Below, in pieces: positions 29,833 through 42,207 of a stretch of 64,000 bases of DNA. The notes beneath the pieces were generated by a model that searched no databases, was not told the DNA's origin, and saw nothing but the letters and a program-made list of their open reading frames with translations. Every line of letters starts with the position of its first letter. The first letter of the stretch is position 1. The stretch covers positions 50,447,470 to 50,511,469 of the forward strand of contig CM055103.1 of NCBI GenBank assembly GCA_029204225.1. Direction: 5' to 3'. The DNA comes from Diphasiastrum complanatum. Lineage: Eukaryota > Streptophyta > Lycopodiopsida > Lycopodiales > Lycopodiaceae. Made by a program: the position numbers and the translations under genes.

Positions 29833-32600
29833 GCCTCTTGGAAAGACGTAGAATCATATTTTTTTACCTTGAACATGAATGTGAGAGTTCTCTCTTTGGA
29901 GTAAAATGCAAATGACTATGTTTTGAAGTAGCTTATTGATAAAGTTTGATACACAAAATTGTAGTTTTTTATTTCAAATTCTAGGTGTCATGCATTAGGT
30001 GGTTGATTCCATAAAATAATGTCATGGAATAGTAGATAAAACCAAAGAAACTATGTTGGAAAAATTATTCAATTTTTATATTTTTCATGATTTACAATGT
30101 AGTTTTTGTGCCCTTTGTGCAACCTAAAAAAAATAAAAATAAAAATTAAAAAAAAAACTCATTTTTATGACTTTTATGTGGTTGCATGTAAATGGTTGTC
30201 ATGTACATTGCCTTCTAGTTCTTCATGCTGAAAAAAATACAGCTTCTCCTAGGCCATCTTTATGTTAAGAAAGTGTCAATCATGTCCTTTCTTGTGATAT
30301 GCCCTTTATTTCAAGAAAGTGTCATTATATTTTATGTTCTTGTAAATTAGAAAGTGTCTTGTTTGCCCTTTCATCATTAAGGTTTGGTAGCCCTTTCTTC
30401 TACACAACAAACAACTTTTTTGGTCCTGATGCTACATAAAGGGACTTTTTGGACCACAATTTATTTCACATAAAGGACAACTTTTTGGATATTGTTAATG
30501 CTACACAACCTTGCAATTGATTTTGGGCTGCCCTTTCTTTCGTAGATAATACCTACCTAGCAAATCATAAATTCACATTTAATTTACAATTGGTCCATAT
30601 GTAATGACGAAACATATTCAAGGATCAATGACATTTGTCATCCTTATATTAGTTCACATATACACCAATTACATCTATGAGCACTAATTTATTGAGTACA
30701 TCTACCTCATTAGTGCACATATAGATGTCTCAAATCACCATAACATTATTTGAATTTAGATAAAGACCCCCAATAGTGTGCCTTTTTGATGACGTACAAG
30801 ATGCATATATATTCCAATAGCAAACAAAAATAGTAGCTTCTTGACTGTATTATCAGTCAAGGATTTTTAACTCATGTGGATAGCCAACTCATTGAGCATG
30901 AGTCATAATTAGAGTGGAACACATTGCATCCATTTAGAGTTTTCATTAAAGCTTTTGGTGGTTGGTGTTGGGTAGACTTGCTTGATGCAATGTAGAGTAA
31001 CATGTGACCATAATCATAGAGTCAAAAAAGCCTTTTTTTTTCTTCTCATGAAATGACCTACTTGATTGAAGTAATCATTATTATTTACATGTGAGTACAT
31101 GGGGTGCCAATAAGATTTTCATGCCACTTTGTAGAATAGACATAAAGGCTTTTTTGACTTTGTTCAATGGCCTTCCATATCAATGTGAGCCTTGGATGAG
31201 ATGGAGCTTATGGTGCTCACCATAAGGTGATAACCTTTTTCATGCTAATTTTTCAAATTGGCATTTCATTGTTTAGTTTGGAAGTTTGTAGATTGTTTTT
31301 GGGAGGTGATATTTTTCATGCAACTGTTTCACAAATTTTCATTGAAGTCTTTTAACTTTGTTTGGAATTTTTTCAGGCACCCATTTGAGGAGATTAGACG
31401 TGAACCACCATGTCACAATCAAGGGACCATGTAGCAACTTCATGACTTGTTGGTGGGCTAAGTACATGCCACGTTACAAGGACCACACAAAACATAAGAA
31501 ACTTATATGTCCCTTGGTGGGTTCATGATTGAAGCATGTACACTCAAAAGGTGGGTTCTAAATTAGTCTTTTCTCTTCCCCCCTATATAGTGGCAAATGG
31601 CTACTAGAGCACTATGCAAAAATCTAATATTATTTAAGGCTATCTTTATTTAGCATACTATGCCTTTTTATGACCATTTGACTATTGGTGGACAAATCAA
31701 TCCACAAAAGGTGAGTCAAACAAATGTGGATTGGTTGATTGACCATAAAAGATTTGCTATTGGATTTTTTTTTCTATATATTGTGGCAACTTGATATGTG
31801 TCAACTCACATATTACATGATGGGATGATGGATATCTTGTTTGGGAACCCTCCCCTTCCATTGGATTGTTCAAACTTGAAGTAGATAGCTTTCTTGGCCA
31901 AAGTATAAAACTATGGAGCCCTCTTGGATGGTGTGAAAAATGGAATTTTTTAACCACTATGGATGTGTAAATTTTGGGCAAGATTTTGCAACACATATTA
32001 ACGCTTATTTGGCTAGGCAAGAGGACTTGTCAATAATTTATATAATATGCCTCTAAACTAACGTTATATAGTTCTTAATGCCTACCAAACCATTATGTAC
32101 AAAATTAGCCTTATTCTTTTTTTGTATATTATATTTAATGAATCTAAGAGCATTATGTACAGGTCTGTATTTATTTATATGTCCTAGATACAATATGTTT
32201 TCCAAATTGACTACGATTTCCAAATTGGCTACGAAGAATATTCAACGAATCCTTAGAGTCAATCTTGTAAGATAGACATGATGAGGGTATATAGTAATCT
32301 ATACTTATTCATATGCTCCAAATCAATGAAAAGTCTTAGAAGCCAAATGTCTCAATTGTAATTTCACCTTTTAGTTTCAAAGTGCATAAGGTTTAACTTG
32401 CAAAAAATGAATTGATTCAAGTTATAAATATCAAGTCTATAGGTTTTATATCGGCGTTATTTCACATCTATTACAATGTTGTAAGTTTTTTGTTTCTTGA
32501 TACGGATTTGCCCATGTGTGGGCATGTAATTGATCTTGGCAAGCCTCCACGAAATGCCATACACCACCACACTGCAACAATTTTTTTTCTCTCTCTTGAA
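29833..32600. other. 2.8 kb without recognised genes
   Basis: AT-rich, no ORF with a recognised domain. Visible structure: repeated AGAAAGTGTC words between 30260 and 30360; a perfect 15-bp inverted repeat AGTCAAAAAAGCCTT at 31020-31034 and its complement at 31145-31159; A-rich tract at 30126-30165. Its history is not readable to me. Confidence 0.4.
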
Positions 32601-32619
32601 AAAAAATTAGCCATTGATT

Positions 32620-33300
32620 AGGAACTTTTTACAAATATATAAAACCAAGATGTTCAAAGAGAGCAAAATTTCAAAGCCTCCACAAGAACAAGAGGGAGAT
32701 GGTAAAATCAACAAACCCCAGTTCCATGTTGTTTCTATATACCCAAATGTCTCATAAGGTAACTGCTCTAACACATAGCCAGAGATGATAGATGCAAGGA
32801 TCATCAAACACAATTCCATTAATAAGAAAATCTAAATACAAAAACCTTTCAACTTGACATGAAATCTAGCTATGAAAAAATCACACAAGAATCTCAGAAG
32901 AGGAAGATGACAGAAGAAGAAGAAGAAGATGCTTCGATGTTTCACATCTAGTGCAAATGTGGAATGAGTTGCTTCTGTACATGTTTCTAATAGGAAGGAC
33001 TTGTTGGATGACTCTAAGAGCAAGAATTTTCATCTTGACAAGTTTGGTCTTATGAAGATGAGATAATCCAGAAAGGAGGGCCATCTGTATTCCATCTAGA
33101 GTTAAACCATAAAAATCTGAGATCTTTTTCCTTAGTGGCAAAAAAAGATAGAGGAGTAAGAGATTTTGCTAAAAAGACCAAAAGCCTTGAGATCCATCCA
33201 GATCTAGCTTGGTCAAAAGAAGTGTAACAAATTAGCCCAAGGTCAAAACGTGAGAAGACATAAGAGAAGAAGTTGGCCTCTAGAGCAAACATGTTGTAGT
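32620..33300 (-). pseudogene. possible LINE (non-LTR) C-terminal remnant
   Basis: Minus-strand frames carry RFDLGLICYTSFDQARSGWI, DFYGLTLDGIQMALLSGL and then KMKILALRVIQQVLPIRNMY with ICTRCETSKH. The last block resembles the zf-RVT region found at the end of plant LINE proteins (leucine-rich helix, VLPT, CxxC, ET..H). Frames shift several times and no endonuclease or RT core was found, so the call is tentative. Confidence 0.4.
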
Positions 33301-33600
33301 CGGTTCTAATTTTATCAAGGCTGGATGAAGAAACAAAGTCTTTAATATGTTCCCAAGAAGTGAGACCTTTCCTTGAGAAATTAAGACAAACTCTCCTATA
33401 TTAAATCAAGAAGTATAAAGTTTAAAGTGATAATTTCAGAAAACCAGAGTGGTTTTAAAGGTTTGGCAGAATTGTTGCCCATCCAATCTATAAGCACTCT
33501 CACTGTCAAGAGCAGTCAATTGATAACTCTAAAAGAGGACGAAGAGATTCGAAGATAAACAAGTGGAACGAGTGTAATTGAGAAGGAGAGAGAACAAGGG
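33301..33600. other. unassigned spacer
   Basis: No ORF or repeat that I can assign; possibly the continuation of the LINE-like remnant. Confidence 0.25.
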
Positions 33601-34021
33601 GTTAGTCTATAAGTCCATGGACTTTGAAACATCAAGGGTGTTATGATCATATTAAAGCCTCAATGCCCTTAAACCCCACAAGACTCTTTTAAGCATAAAG
33701 CAATTCATAGATGACAATGTTCATAGTTCACAAATTTTTTCACGTGAGATTTTTACATTGGGCAAAAGCTTGCATGTGAGGCTTTTGACTTATTTGGGCC
33801 TTGGCCACAACCCTATCTAGGCCACATCATCCAGTTTTTCAGTGACTCATTGATAGACCCATACCAACTCCACCACCATGCGTTTAGGCCTACAACCATT
33901 AATTATGACCATGTACACATAAGGAGCCCCAATTCTCTTATAGTCACAATTAACTTGCGAGTTGTTGGTCTACCAATCTCTAGCGTGGACACGCTACCCG
34001 AGACCAGTCGTGGGCATGACA
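33601..34021 (-). repeat. gypsy 3' LTR (left end uncertain)
   Basis: On the minus strand a polypurine tract (AAGGGGAGAATAA) is followed by TGTCATGCCCACGACTGG, a typical gypsy LTR start; the LTR right end is therefore 34021. A TATA-like GACTATAAG (minus) lies near 33937. The left end was not located. Confidence 0.5.
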
Positions 34022-34499
34022 TTATTCTCCCCTTATTCAAGTTCTATCCTCATAAATTAAAACTAGAGAAGTTCCTCCTTAAGCTCCCTTCATGTTCCTA
34101 GAAATCATCATCATTTGTATGTCCCTTCCATCGAACCAGATGCTTGGTAACTATACGATTTTGCAATCATTTAGCTCTTGTATCCAAGATCTTTTTGGGT
34201 TCAAGTCGAGACACACTTGATGATTCATCCAACAGGTCCAATTGGTCTCCAAAGCCAAGATGCCCACCTTCATGTAGACTCTTCTTGAGTCGGCTTACGT
34301 GAAATACCAGGTGCACTTAGTTCCAACCAGGAGTTCCACCTGGTAAGCTAAGGATCTAAACTTTCTCAGGATCTTATATGGTCCTCTATACCTAGGGGAC
34401 TTTATAATGCTTGCCGGTACACATTACCTTAGAATCCTTCAGGATTCTCAAAATATTTTTCAGATTTGCATAATGTCGGTCCCTATCTTGGGCACTCTG
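34022..34499 (-). pseudogene. gypsy integrase C-terminus with chromodomain-like end
   Basis: On the minus strand the readable blocks are VELLVGTK, SRVYMKVGILALETNW-like frames, PKKILDTRAK and KHLVRWKGHTNDDDF (about 34100-34150). ILD-R followed by LVRWKG is the chromodomain signature of plant chromoviruses, which directs integration to heterochromatin. Frame breaks are present. The upstream part is cut at 34499 by copia F. Confidence 0.65.
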
Positions 34500-35728
34500 T
34501 GTTGGATTATTCTCCTTCTTACCAATCGACTAATCAGTTTTAATCTTCATCCATTGTTTATCCAGTTCTACGGATTTCCTGTGTCTTTACACAGTCTACA
34601 AATTTACAAGTGTTTTTACACAGTCTACAAAATTACATGGAGTTTGACACAGTGTTTCCTTTTTCACCTGTCAGAAATCTCTTGTAAAAATACAGTGTCA
34701 CCTTTTTCGCATTTTTTGCCTGACAGAAATCTCGTGTAAAATCACAGTGTCGCATCTTTTTCTTTTTTCAAAGAGCCTCAAATTTTAAGGAAATGACTCT
34801 GGCAAAGTGTGGGACACTGTCGCTTTTTTTGTCTTTTTCGCAAAATCTTGACACAATCACTGTTTTGTGATAGTGTCGCCTGTGGCTATTTTAGTTCATT
34901 TTTGTAGAGCTACAATTTTGGTTCATTTATGTAGACAGACTGTTTACGGCCAATTTCACTGCTTATCAGCAATCAATGACAAGGAACCGGATGGATGCCA
35001 GCGGATCACCAGCCAACTAACGATCGCAATTGATAACCTAATTTTTTAGTATAAATAGCTGTTCATATTCATACAATTTCATTATTATCAAAATTATCAG
35101 AAGAAGCATTTGAATAGTTAGCTCTCTCTCTCTCTCAAGTCTGCGAGCTTGAACACTCCTAAGCATTCTAGCTCACTTCTTAGAGTTGGTTTTAGAGATT
35201 GCTATTACGTTACTACTTATTAGCATTGCGCTTAATTCAGACTTTCATTTTAGTCGCTCAGAGGTAGCATAGAGTAGGCGGCTTCGATTCGCAACTTATT
35301 GTACTCATTTACTTCTCGTTTTCATACTGAATCAATATTGTCCTTTATTGCGTTCAACTTTCTCTTAGAATGTATGCGTTTTTGTAGTTCTTCATGACTA
35401 ATTATTGGTCTTGTGTTTTGCGACTAATTTGCAAATGATTCACGACAAATTATTTGTCTGATATTTTTCAATGCTTTATTGTTTGGCTACGTAATCAATA
35501 TAGTATTGATGATTTCAAAGTTAGTTTCTATAAGTTCAAACATGATTTCTATCACTATTGTTTTGTTTGAAATTGATAGGCATACTCATGCATTGTGAAA
35601 GAGAAAGATGGTTATTCCGCCATACACAAAAAGTTTTTTTTCTAGACACTCGAATTATTTTCATTCGTTTCTTTTCGAGTTCGTTTCTTTTCGAATTAGA
35701 CCTATCTTCTGCACACCACTTTCCAACA
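34500..35728 (+). repeat. copia F 5' LTR with promoter and internal repeats
   Basis: 1229 bp, TGTTGGATTATTC...TTCCAACA. TATA box TATAAATAG at 35050-35058, followed by a CT-rich leader. Between 34570 and 34880 words such as ACACAGTCTACAAA (twice), CTGTCAGAAATCTC/CTGACAGAAATCTC and ACAGTGTCGC/CAGTGTCACC recur, giving two to three degenerate tandem units. Confidence 0.85.
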
Positions 35729-35931
35729 TGGTATCAAAGCAATTTCAATACTTTATCTGATACCTACATGGTTCAGAGCGAAATCTCTAATACTTGATAT
35801 CTTTCATGATATCAAATTGATAATCATACTCTTGAGTTCATTTCAACCTTTCAGTATCAGAGAATTGATTTTCTATTGTTGGCATTACTGCATCTTAGCG
35901 TCATCAATACAATCGATAGACTAAGTTCTAG

Positions 35932-36710
35932 ATGGATTCTCAAAGTAAAGCTGGTCTTATCGCAGACAAGCTGAATGGATCCACTTATCATTTGTGGAAA
36001 TTTAAGATGAAGACCTTGCTAATTGCTAGCGAGTTATGGGATGTTGTTACAGGTACAGAAGTAAAACCTAAAGACGATGACTCAAAGTGGAAATCGAAGG
36101 ATGGTGAAGCTTTCGCGCTTATTATCCTCAATATATTAGATACATAGATTGGACACATAGCTGAAGCTAAAACGTCAACAGACATTTGGGACATCTTGAA
36201 TTCACTATATGACGTGAGGGATGTAACTACTAAGTTACATCTACGAAGAAAATTCTTCACATTCAACATGTCTACTGGTGATTCTCTTTAGAGTCACATT
36301 AACCAATTTAAGAATCTCTTGCAATAGATGGCCGCTGTCAGATCAGTCATAGACGATCAAGACACAATTATGACATTGCTTTCAAGATTGTCCTCTACAT
36401 ATGAGAATTGGGTGATGATCATATCGACACATTCAGATTTAACTCTTACTAGAGTTATCACTATGTTGCTGCAAGAAGACAATTGAAGAAGTCAAGACAC
36501 TCTGTCTACTTCCTCCTCTCAAGATCTATATGTCAACAAAGGCTCGAAGCGACAGAAGCAAAAAAGCTCCAAGAACTGCAACGAATCAAAAGCTGACTCA
36601 AGGTCAAAACAATTATCAAATTCACAATCGAAGAAGAAGATGTTTTGTAGGTATTGCAAGCGCAATAACCATGAGATCAAGGATTGCCGAATTCTCCAAG
36701 CAACCTGATC
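35932..36710 (+). pseudogene. copia F gag
   Basis: Starts MDSQSKAGLIADKLNG and shows the UBN2-type capsid (LWKFKMKTLLIASELWDV, then TDIWDILNSLYDVRD, KLHLRRKFFTFNMS). In-frame stops occur at 36147, 36291 and 36327 among others. The zinc knuckle CRYCKRNNHEIKDC lies at about 36644-36685 (CX2CX4HX4C). A related scrap is present at the right end of the window (63830-63982). Confidence 0.8.
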
Positions 36711-36739
36711 AGCAAGCAAACACAGTTTCATCATCTCCC

Positions 36740-38020
36740 CAGGTCGAAGTAGACGAAGGTGCATTCATGGTCAAAGATCAAAGCACATTTTTGGATGATT
36801 CATGGTTTCTGGATTCTAGAGCTACTCAACATATGACCAATCAACGTGAGATCTTTAACTCCTACATGCCTTACAACACGAAGAAATTTGTTCATCTTGG
36901 TGACAATAGTACTCACACTATTGAAGGTGAAGGTACTGTAAGATTGCGGTTTCAACATGATCAATTCAAATCACTATCAAAGGCCTTATATGTTCATAAA
37001 CTCAGTTATCAATTAGTAGAATTACAAATTTAGGTCATAAGGTAGAATTCGAATCTGATCAATGAAAATTATTGATAGGAGTAATAAGATCCTTGCACTC
37101 GGCAAGAGGCAGGTTACTTATATAAATTGGCACATTACTATTCTGAGTCTAGTCAAGCCTTGAAAACCTTTGTTTTAGTCAATAAAGCATTACTATGGCA
37201 TCATCGTTTAGGACACTTGAATTATGCATCAATTTTGAACATGTTTAGACAATCCATGGTTTTTGATCTCGACTATCCTTCTGGTAAGGTCAATCTCCCT
37301 ATCTGTCATAGCTGCATCTTTGGAAAGCAGGCTAGGATTTCTTTTAGATCAAACCTTATGCATTCAGCAAAAGATATATTAGATGTTGTTCATACAGATA
37401 TATGTGGACCTATGCAAACTCCTTCATTGCTAGATGCAAAGTATTTCATTACCTTTATTGACAAATTCTCCAGAAGAATAGTTGTTTATTTCATTAAATA
37501 GAGATTAGAGACTTTTATCAAATTCAAACAATTCAAAGAGCATGATGAGAATCAAACTGGCAAATGAATCAAAGCACTGAGGTCAGATAACAGGGGAGAA
37601 TACATCTCTAATGAATTCAAGAAGTACTGCCTTAACAACGGCATTGAGCAATGATACATTACCTCCTATTCGCCTCAATCAAATGGTCTTGCTGAGAGAA
37701 AGAACAGAACCTTGGTTGAATCGGCAAAGTGCATGTTATCACATGTGACACTTCCGAAGTGCTTCTAGGTTGAAGTTGTTTCAACAGCAACCTGTATTCA
37801 GAACAGATGTCCTACTAAAGGCCTCTCAAACAAAACACCATTCGAAGTTTGGACAGGTACCAAACCTTCTTTATCAAACTTACAAGTTTTTGGATGTATT
37901 GCTTTTGCGCAAATACCTTGTGATCTCATGAAGAAGCTCAACTTCCAGAGTATCAAGTGTGTTTTCATCAGCTACACTACTTCAAATCAAGCCCACAAGT
38001 TGTTCGATCCCATCGAGTAG
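36740..38020 (+). pseudogene. copia F protease and integrase
   Basis: Protease region: SWFLDSRATQHMTNQ at about 36800, where the active-site triad reads Asp-Ser-Arg (36812-36820) instead of Asp-Ser-Gly. Integrase: HHRLGHLNYASIL and CHSCIFGKQARISF (zinc-binding), VVHTDICGPM (first Asp), LRSDNRGEYISNEF (second Asp) and GLAERKNRT (Glu). Stops at 37499-37501, 37567 and others break the frame. The C-terminal KTPFEVWTGTKPS block is present. Confidence 0.85.
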
Positions 38021-38310
38021 AAGATATTCACTAGCCAGGATGTCATTTTCATCGAAGATCAGTTTCAAGACCTCAAAGGAAAGGACAGTCCTCATGTAGT
38101 CGACCTTTCAGATTCTCCTGATGCTTTGAACTTTCCAGTTTCTCAGTTGACTATTCCCATTGAAGGTCCAAGCTCTTCTACTTTTGACGAACAACAAATC
38201 AACGACGGATCATAAGATGAGGATGTTGCAGATCAGCAACTACACTATGATGGAAATGATCAACTTCTTGTATTACCCAGAAGAGTCTTCCATTTCCACC
38301 AACTTTCTTA

Positions 38311-39420
38311 GTCCCCATAAGACATAATAAGCTTGCATGTTTAACAAACATAGACTATCATATCATAATCCTAAATACTTGCTAGAAAACATTACTATGC
38401 ATGTCATTGTAGACTTCAAAATTATCATATCTCTAATGCTTATTTGATGTATATACTTTTCATAAACAATTCACCATTGAGATGCCCAACTTTAGAGCTG
38501 ATAATTTGAGCACATGGTTCATATCTATGAGTTGTTTGTCATAACCTTAAACATTATATGCTCTCCAAAAAACAAGACACTACTCCCTTACATGTAAACT
38601 TGCATTGTAATTATGTTTCTCATAGATGTTATGCTGTATATATTTGCTATGCATTTAGAGGTGTGTGTTGTTGATCCACTTTTACATAAACATTTTCTTA
38701 AGTAGAAAGAATGTGTTTCACTTTGTGCCAATAGTTTTTGTAACCACAAAGTAGTTGGTTGATTCCTCAAACTAATAGCACAAGTATTAAAAGTTAGTAG
38801 TATAACCCAACCTTCAAGAAAGCGTTGACATGCACAATCAGCTATTTATTGTTTGATAATTATGCCTCTATATACCAAATTTGTCACTAGAATTTTTATA
38901 TATTTTTAAAAGTTTTTTTTTTTGTCGTCCTTACTGGCTTTGTCCAAGTTAAGTTGGGAGTCCTCCGTTCCGTTTTGTTGCAGGCCTTTGTGCCATCATA
39001 ATTTTTTCGCAGGATTGACGCTTGCAATTGGAGCTAGATCACATGCATGAACTCCTTCTTTTCATTCCACCCCCGTTCATCCCTTCACAACAAATGCAGG
39101 TATGGTACATGCAAAAGTACAAGCTTGTAGGAGCATAGAAGTCGTCACATTGGCAGAGCATATCAAACATTGTCATGCTGCCGTCGCCGTCGCTGCCCTT
39201 CCAGAAGCCCTCCGCCTCGCCTATAATAAACTCCGGACCCTGTTTGCCATCAATACCATCCAACCACCCTCATTATCTGCTACAACGCGGCCTTCACACA
39301 TTATAATGCCATCATCCAAGATCCATCCATCTGCCATTCTTGTTCCATTTTTTATTTTCCATTCATAGAATCCACCTCCACCATCGACTTGTAGTAGTTG
39401 CATTCTCAAAAGAGCATGAC
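38311..39420. other. spacer between copia F and LTR J copy 2
   Basis: Mostly AT-rich with no recognised gene. A short GC-rich island, about 39165-39300, contains CCGTCGCCGTCGCTGCC and is open on both strands (plus: HAAVAVAALPEALRLAYNKL; minus: RMADGWILDDGIIMCEGRVV). I cannot tell whether it is coding. A run of T lies at 38911-38921. Confidence 0.35.
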
Positions 39421-39429
39421 CTCACTTTC

Positions 39430-39860
39430 AACCTGTAGCAAGAGAATGGAAGAGTGAACCTATGCTAGAGAAGAGAGAAACATCAAGAGAGATGATAGTT
39501 AGAGAGAAACATGAGAGAGAGAGAGACCCAATTGGGAGAATTGCTTTAGATTAGCAAGATTGGATATGCAATACAAAGGAAATGGTCTCCTTTTATAGTC
39601 GAGAGGTAGACCTAATTTCCCACCTCCCTTTAGTTTCAAGTTTAAATATTTGGTGGGAAAAAACCCTCCAATCACTAACTTGACTTTTAGGCCTCTAAAC
39701 TTATTTACTTGCGTAAAGAGCCTTAAAGTCGCTTTATTGCTACCCATTTGATCAAATAACAATGTGATCATTGGGTTGGACTTACACACGCAGGCTGCCA
39801 AATCCCTGTCACTTATTAACTAGGGTTAGGGTTGCCTTGGGATCCGCAAACCGTCCAATA
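39430..39860 (-). repeat. LTR J, copy 2
   Basis: Second copy of the family at 29405-29832, same orientation, with the same terminal blocks (ACACACGCAGG, GGGTTAGGGTTGCCTTGGGA) and end CCGTCCAATA. It has a GA-rich block at 39500-39525. It is adjacent to the 3' end of copia C. Confidence 0.6.
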
Positions 39861-40026
39861 GTATCCTCCACCAAAATTGGCAGCGGTCCCACGACACTTG
39901 CCTCAATGCTTGAATTCAGATTTTCAATAGAGAATGATGTCCATGAAGGATCTTTCAGCACCTCTTAGAGGATCCCTTACAAGATGTTCCATAAATGTGT
40001 CTATATACATGTAGCACACTTCAAAA

Positions 40027-42207
40027 CTAAACATCATGCCAAGCCATGGATTCCAAGGCATTTTGTGCACTTGAAGATACATCAATTAAAATATTAAGTG
40101 CATAAATAATGTTGCCAAAGACAACTTGTCTTGCTTGATCCATATGATTGAGCCTAGATGGCTCCATCTTGATACTCAAGGTTCTTCTTGGAGTCCTTGG
40201 GTCTTGAGCTTGCTCCTCCACTTGACTTGACTCCAAACCATCAATGAATTGAATAAGGTGTTGATCCAAAGGTGCTTCTTCAAGTTTACAAATCTTCCAC
40301 TCTTGAAAGATCACATTTCCACCATTGACAAATTCTTTGGCTAAAAACAAGTAGATTCTACAATCTCTACTTGAAGAGCAAAACACTACCATTATTCCTA
40401 TCATTGAAATAGGATAATCTTTGGTCCTTACATTGGAATGATCATGCTCAAAGCATGTGGACCCAAAGATTTCTAATACAAATGATATTTCGTCGTTTAT
40501 GACACTATTCAAACTATTACAAAAATAGTTATCCAATGAAATTGCTTTATCAACAACAAATGTAGATTTCAAAGCATCCCATTTCATTGTTTTGTCATAC
40601 AAAGTAATAAACACCATGAATCTTAAAGGTAAGAAACAAGTCACCTCATGTCTACTAATACTTTCCAGAAAGTATTCAAAGATAGTAGACTCTCCAATGC
40701 TCACCACCCTTGCAAGATGCACACTTGAATGGACAATTTGCATGCAATTTGATGACTCGGACATTGTCATTGAGGACTCCCTTGGAACTCTCATGCTTTG
40801 AGGCTGATCCTCAAGATCTTCCTCCTTTTGATGCTCCTCCTCAATGCAAGCAAGATCACACTTTGCCAAGATCTCCTCTTGAGTGATCTCCTCCTTTGCC
40901 AAGCTCATTCTTTTAAAAGCAACACTAGCTTCCAACTTAAACAATCTTCCATGTTTAAATCCCTTTGCAATGCAAACATCATTCTTCAAGATGAAGCAAA
41001 CACCATGCTTAAAGTGGACATCCAAACCACTTTCTAAGAGTAGACCAACACTAAGCATATTCTTGGTGATTGATGATACATAAAGGACATTTTCTAGATC
41101 CATGCATTTTGAGGATTCTAGACACAAAGAGATGGTGCCAACACCATCTATCCTACACTCTTCATCATTTGCAGTAAAGACAAACTTTTTAACATCATTG
41201 AATGAGTGTAAGGTTGAGAAAAAGTCCTTTTCACAAGACATGTGGGAGCTAGCCCCACTGTCAATCCACCAATTGTCTCTTGAATTGCTATTGCTTGTTG
41301 GTGAGGATGTAGATGCCATCAAGAATACATCTACTTCATCCTCCTCCTCCTCCTTTGCAAGGTTTCCTTCTTTGTCCTCCTCCACTTATGCTCTTAGCCT
41401 CTTGTAGCATTTAGATGCATAATGCCCCTTCTTTCCACAAAAGAAGCATTTTTGCTTTGACTTGTCCTTTGAGCTTGATGCATCATCCTCTTCTTTGGCC
41501 TCCTTTGGATGCTTCTTCTTTCCATTGGTCTTCTTTTTGCCCTTGAGTGAGAAATTGGCTTTCTCATCACCATCCGACAAAGACAAGGAACTCATTCTAG
41601 ATTTTGCATGGAGCATCCTACACTGTTCAGCCACTAATACACTGTGAAGTTTTTCTATAGTTGGCAAAGTGTCTTGGATGGCAAAACTTTGGACCAAATT
41701 TGCAAAGTCATCTCCTAGACCATTAAGGACAATTTGTACAAGCTCTCCATCATGAATCTTCTCTCCAATGGAAGCCAACTCCCTATTTAGAGACTTGATT
41801 CTGAGTACATAATCCTGTGCACTCTCCTCACTTCTCCTCATGCTTTGCAAAATTTGATTTCTAAGCATAAGAACTCTAGAAGTGTTGCTAGACTCATAGA
41901 TTGATTTTAAAGACTCCCAAGCCTCTTTAGCATTAGTACAAGCTGATACTTCTCTCAACAAATCATTGCTCACATTCATCTTCACACAATGAAGTGCATA
42001 CCTAGATCTCTTCTTGTATCTAGCTAACTCCTGTGCACCTAGAGGTTCATCTTCATCTTCAATCAAGAACTCATGAAGGTCTTGGAGCACTAAGAGTGAC
42101 TCCATTCTAACCTTCCAAATAGCATAATTTGTAGAATTCAACCTCTCACTAGCTTCTAGAAGGTATGCTCCAACAGATCCCATCTTACTAGTGACTTCTA
42201 CAAACAA
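40027..42207 (-). pseudogene. copia C gag-protease polyprotein with collapsed integrase
   Basis: One minus-strand frame of 727 codons with a single TAA at 41386-41388. 42207-41389 is gag: UBN2-type capsid (NYAIWKVRMESLLVLQDLHE, KEAWESLKSIYESSN) and zinc knuckle CFFCGKKGHYASKC. 41385-40027 (452 codons) starts with the protease (WWIDSGASSHMSCEKDFF) and its YVSSITKNMLSVG block, then a strongly diverged, shortened integrase. Only vestiges such as LDNYFCNSLNSVIND, EIFGSTCF and SMIGIMVVF align with the family; the catalytic Asp/Asp/Glu blocks are gone. It ends with the RRTLSIKMEPSRLNHMD linker, so RT and RNase H are absent. The frame has stayed open despite loss of function. Confidence 0.8.

Larger units (their letters stand above)
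34500..38310 (+). mobile_element. Ty1/copia F, 5' half (LTR, gag, protease, integrase)
   Basis: Plus-strand element: 5' LTR 34500-35728, primer-binding site TGGTATCAAAGC at 35729-35740, gag from 35932, protease at about 36790, integrase 37127-38020. It breaks off at about 38300, before RT; no 3' LTR follows. Its LTR is the inverted homologue of the copia B LTR, and B contains exactly the half that F lacks. Many stop codons. Confidence 0.85.

Noticed and set aside
39102-39368. GC-rich 88-codon plus-strand ORF as a host gene
   Set aside because: No domain, no splice signals, and the minus strand is equally open; left as unexplained.
41102-41407. 101-codon plus-strand ORF
   Set aside because: Antisense shadow of the copia C protease.
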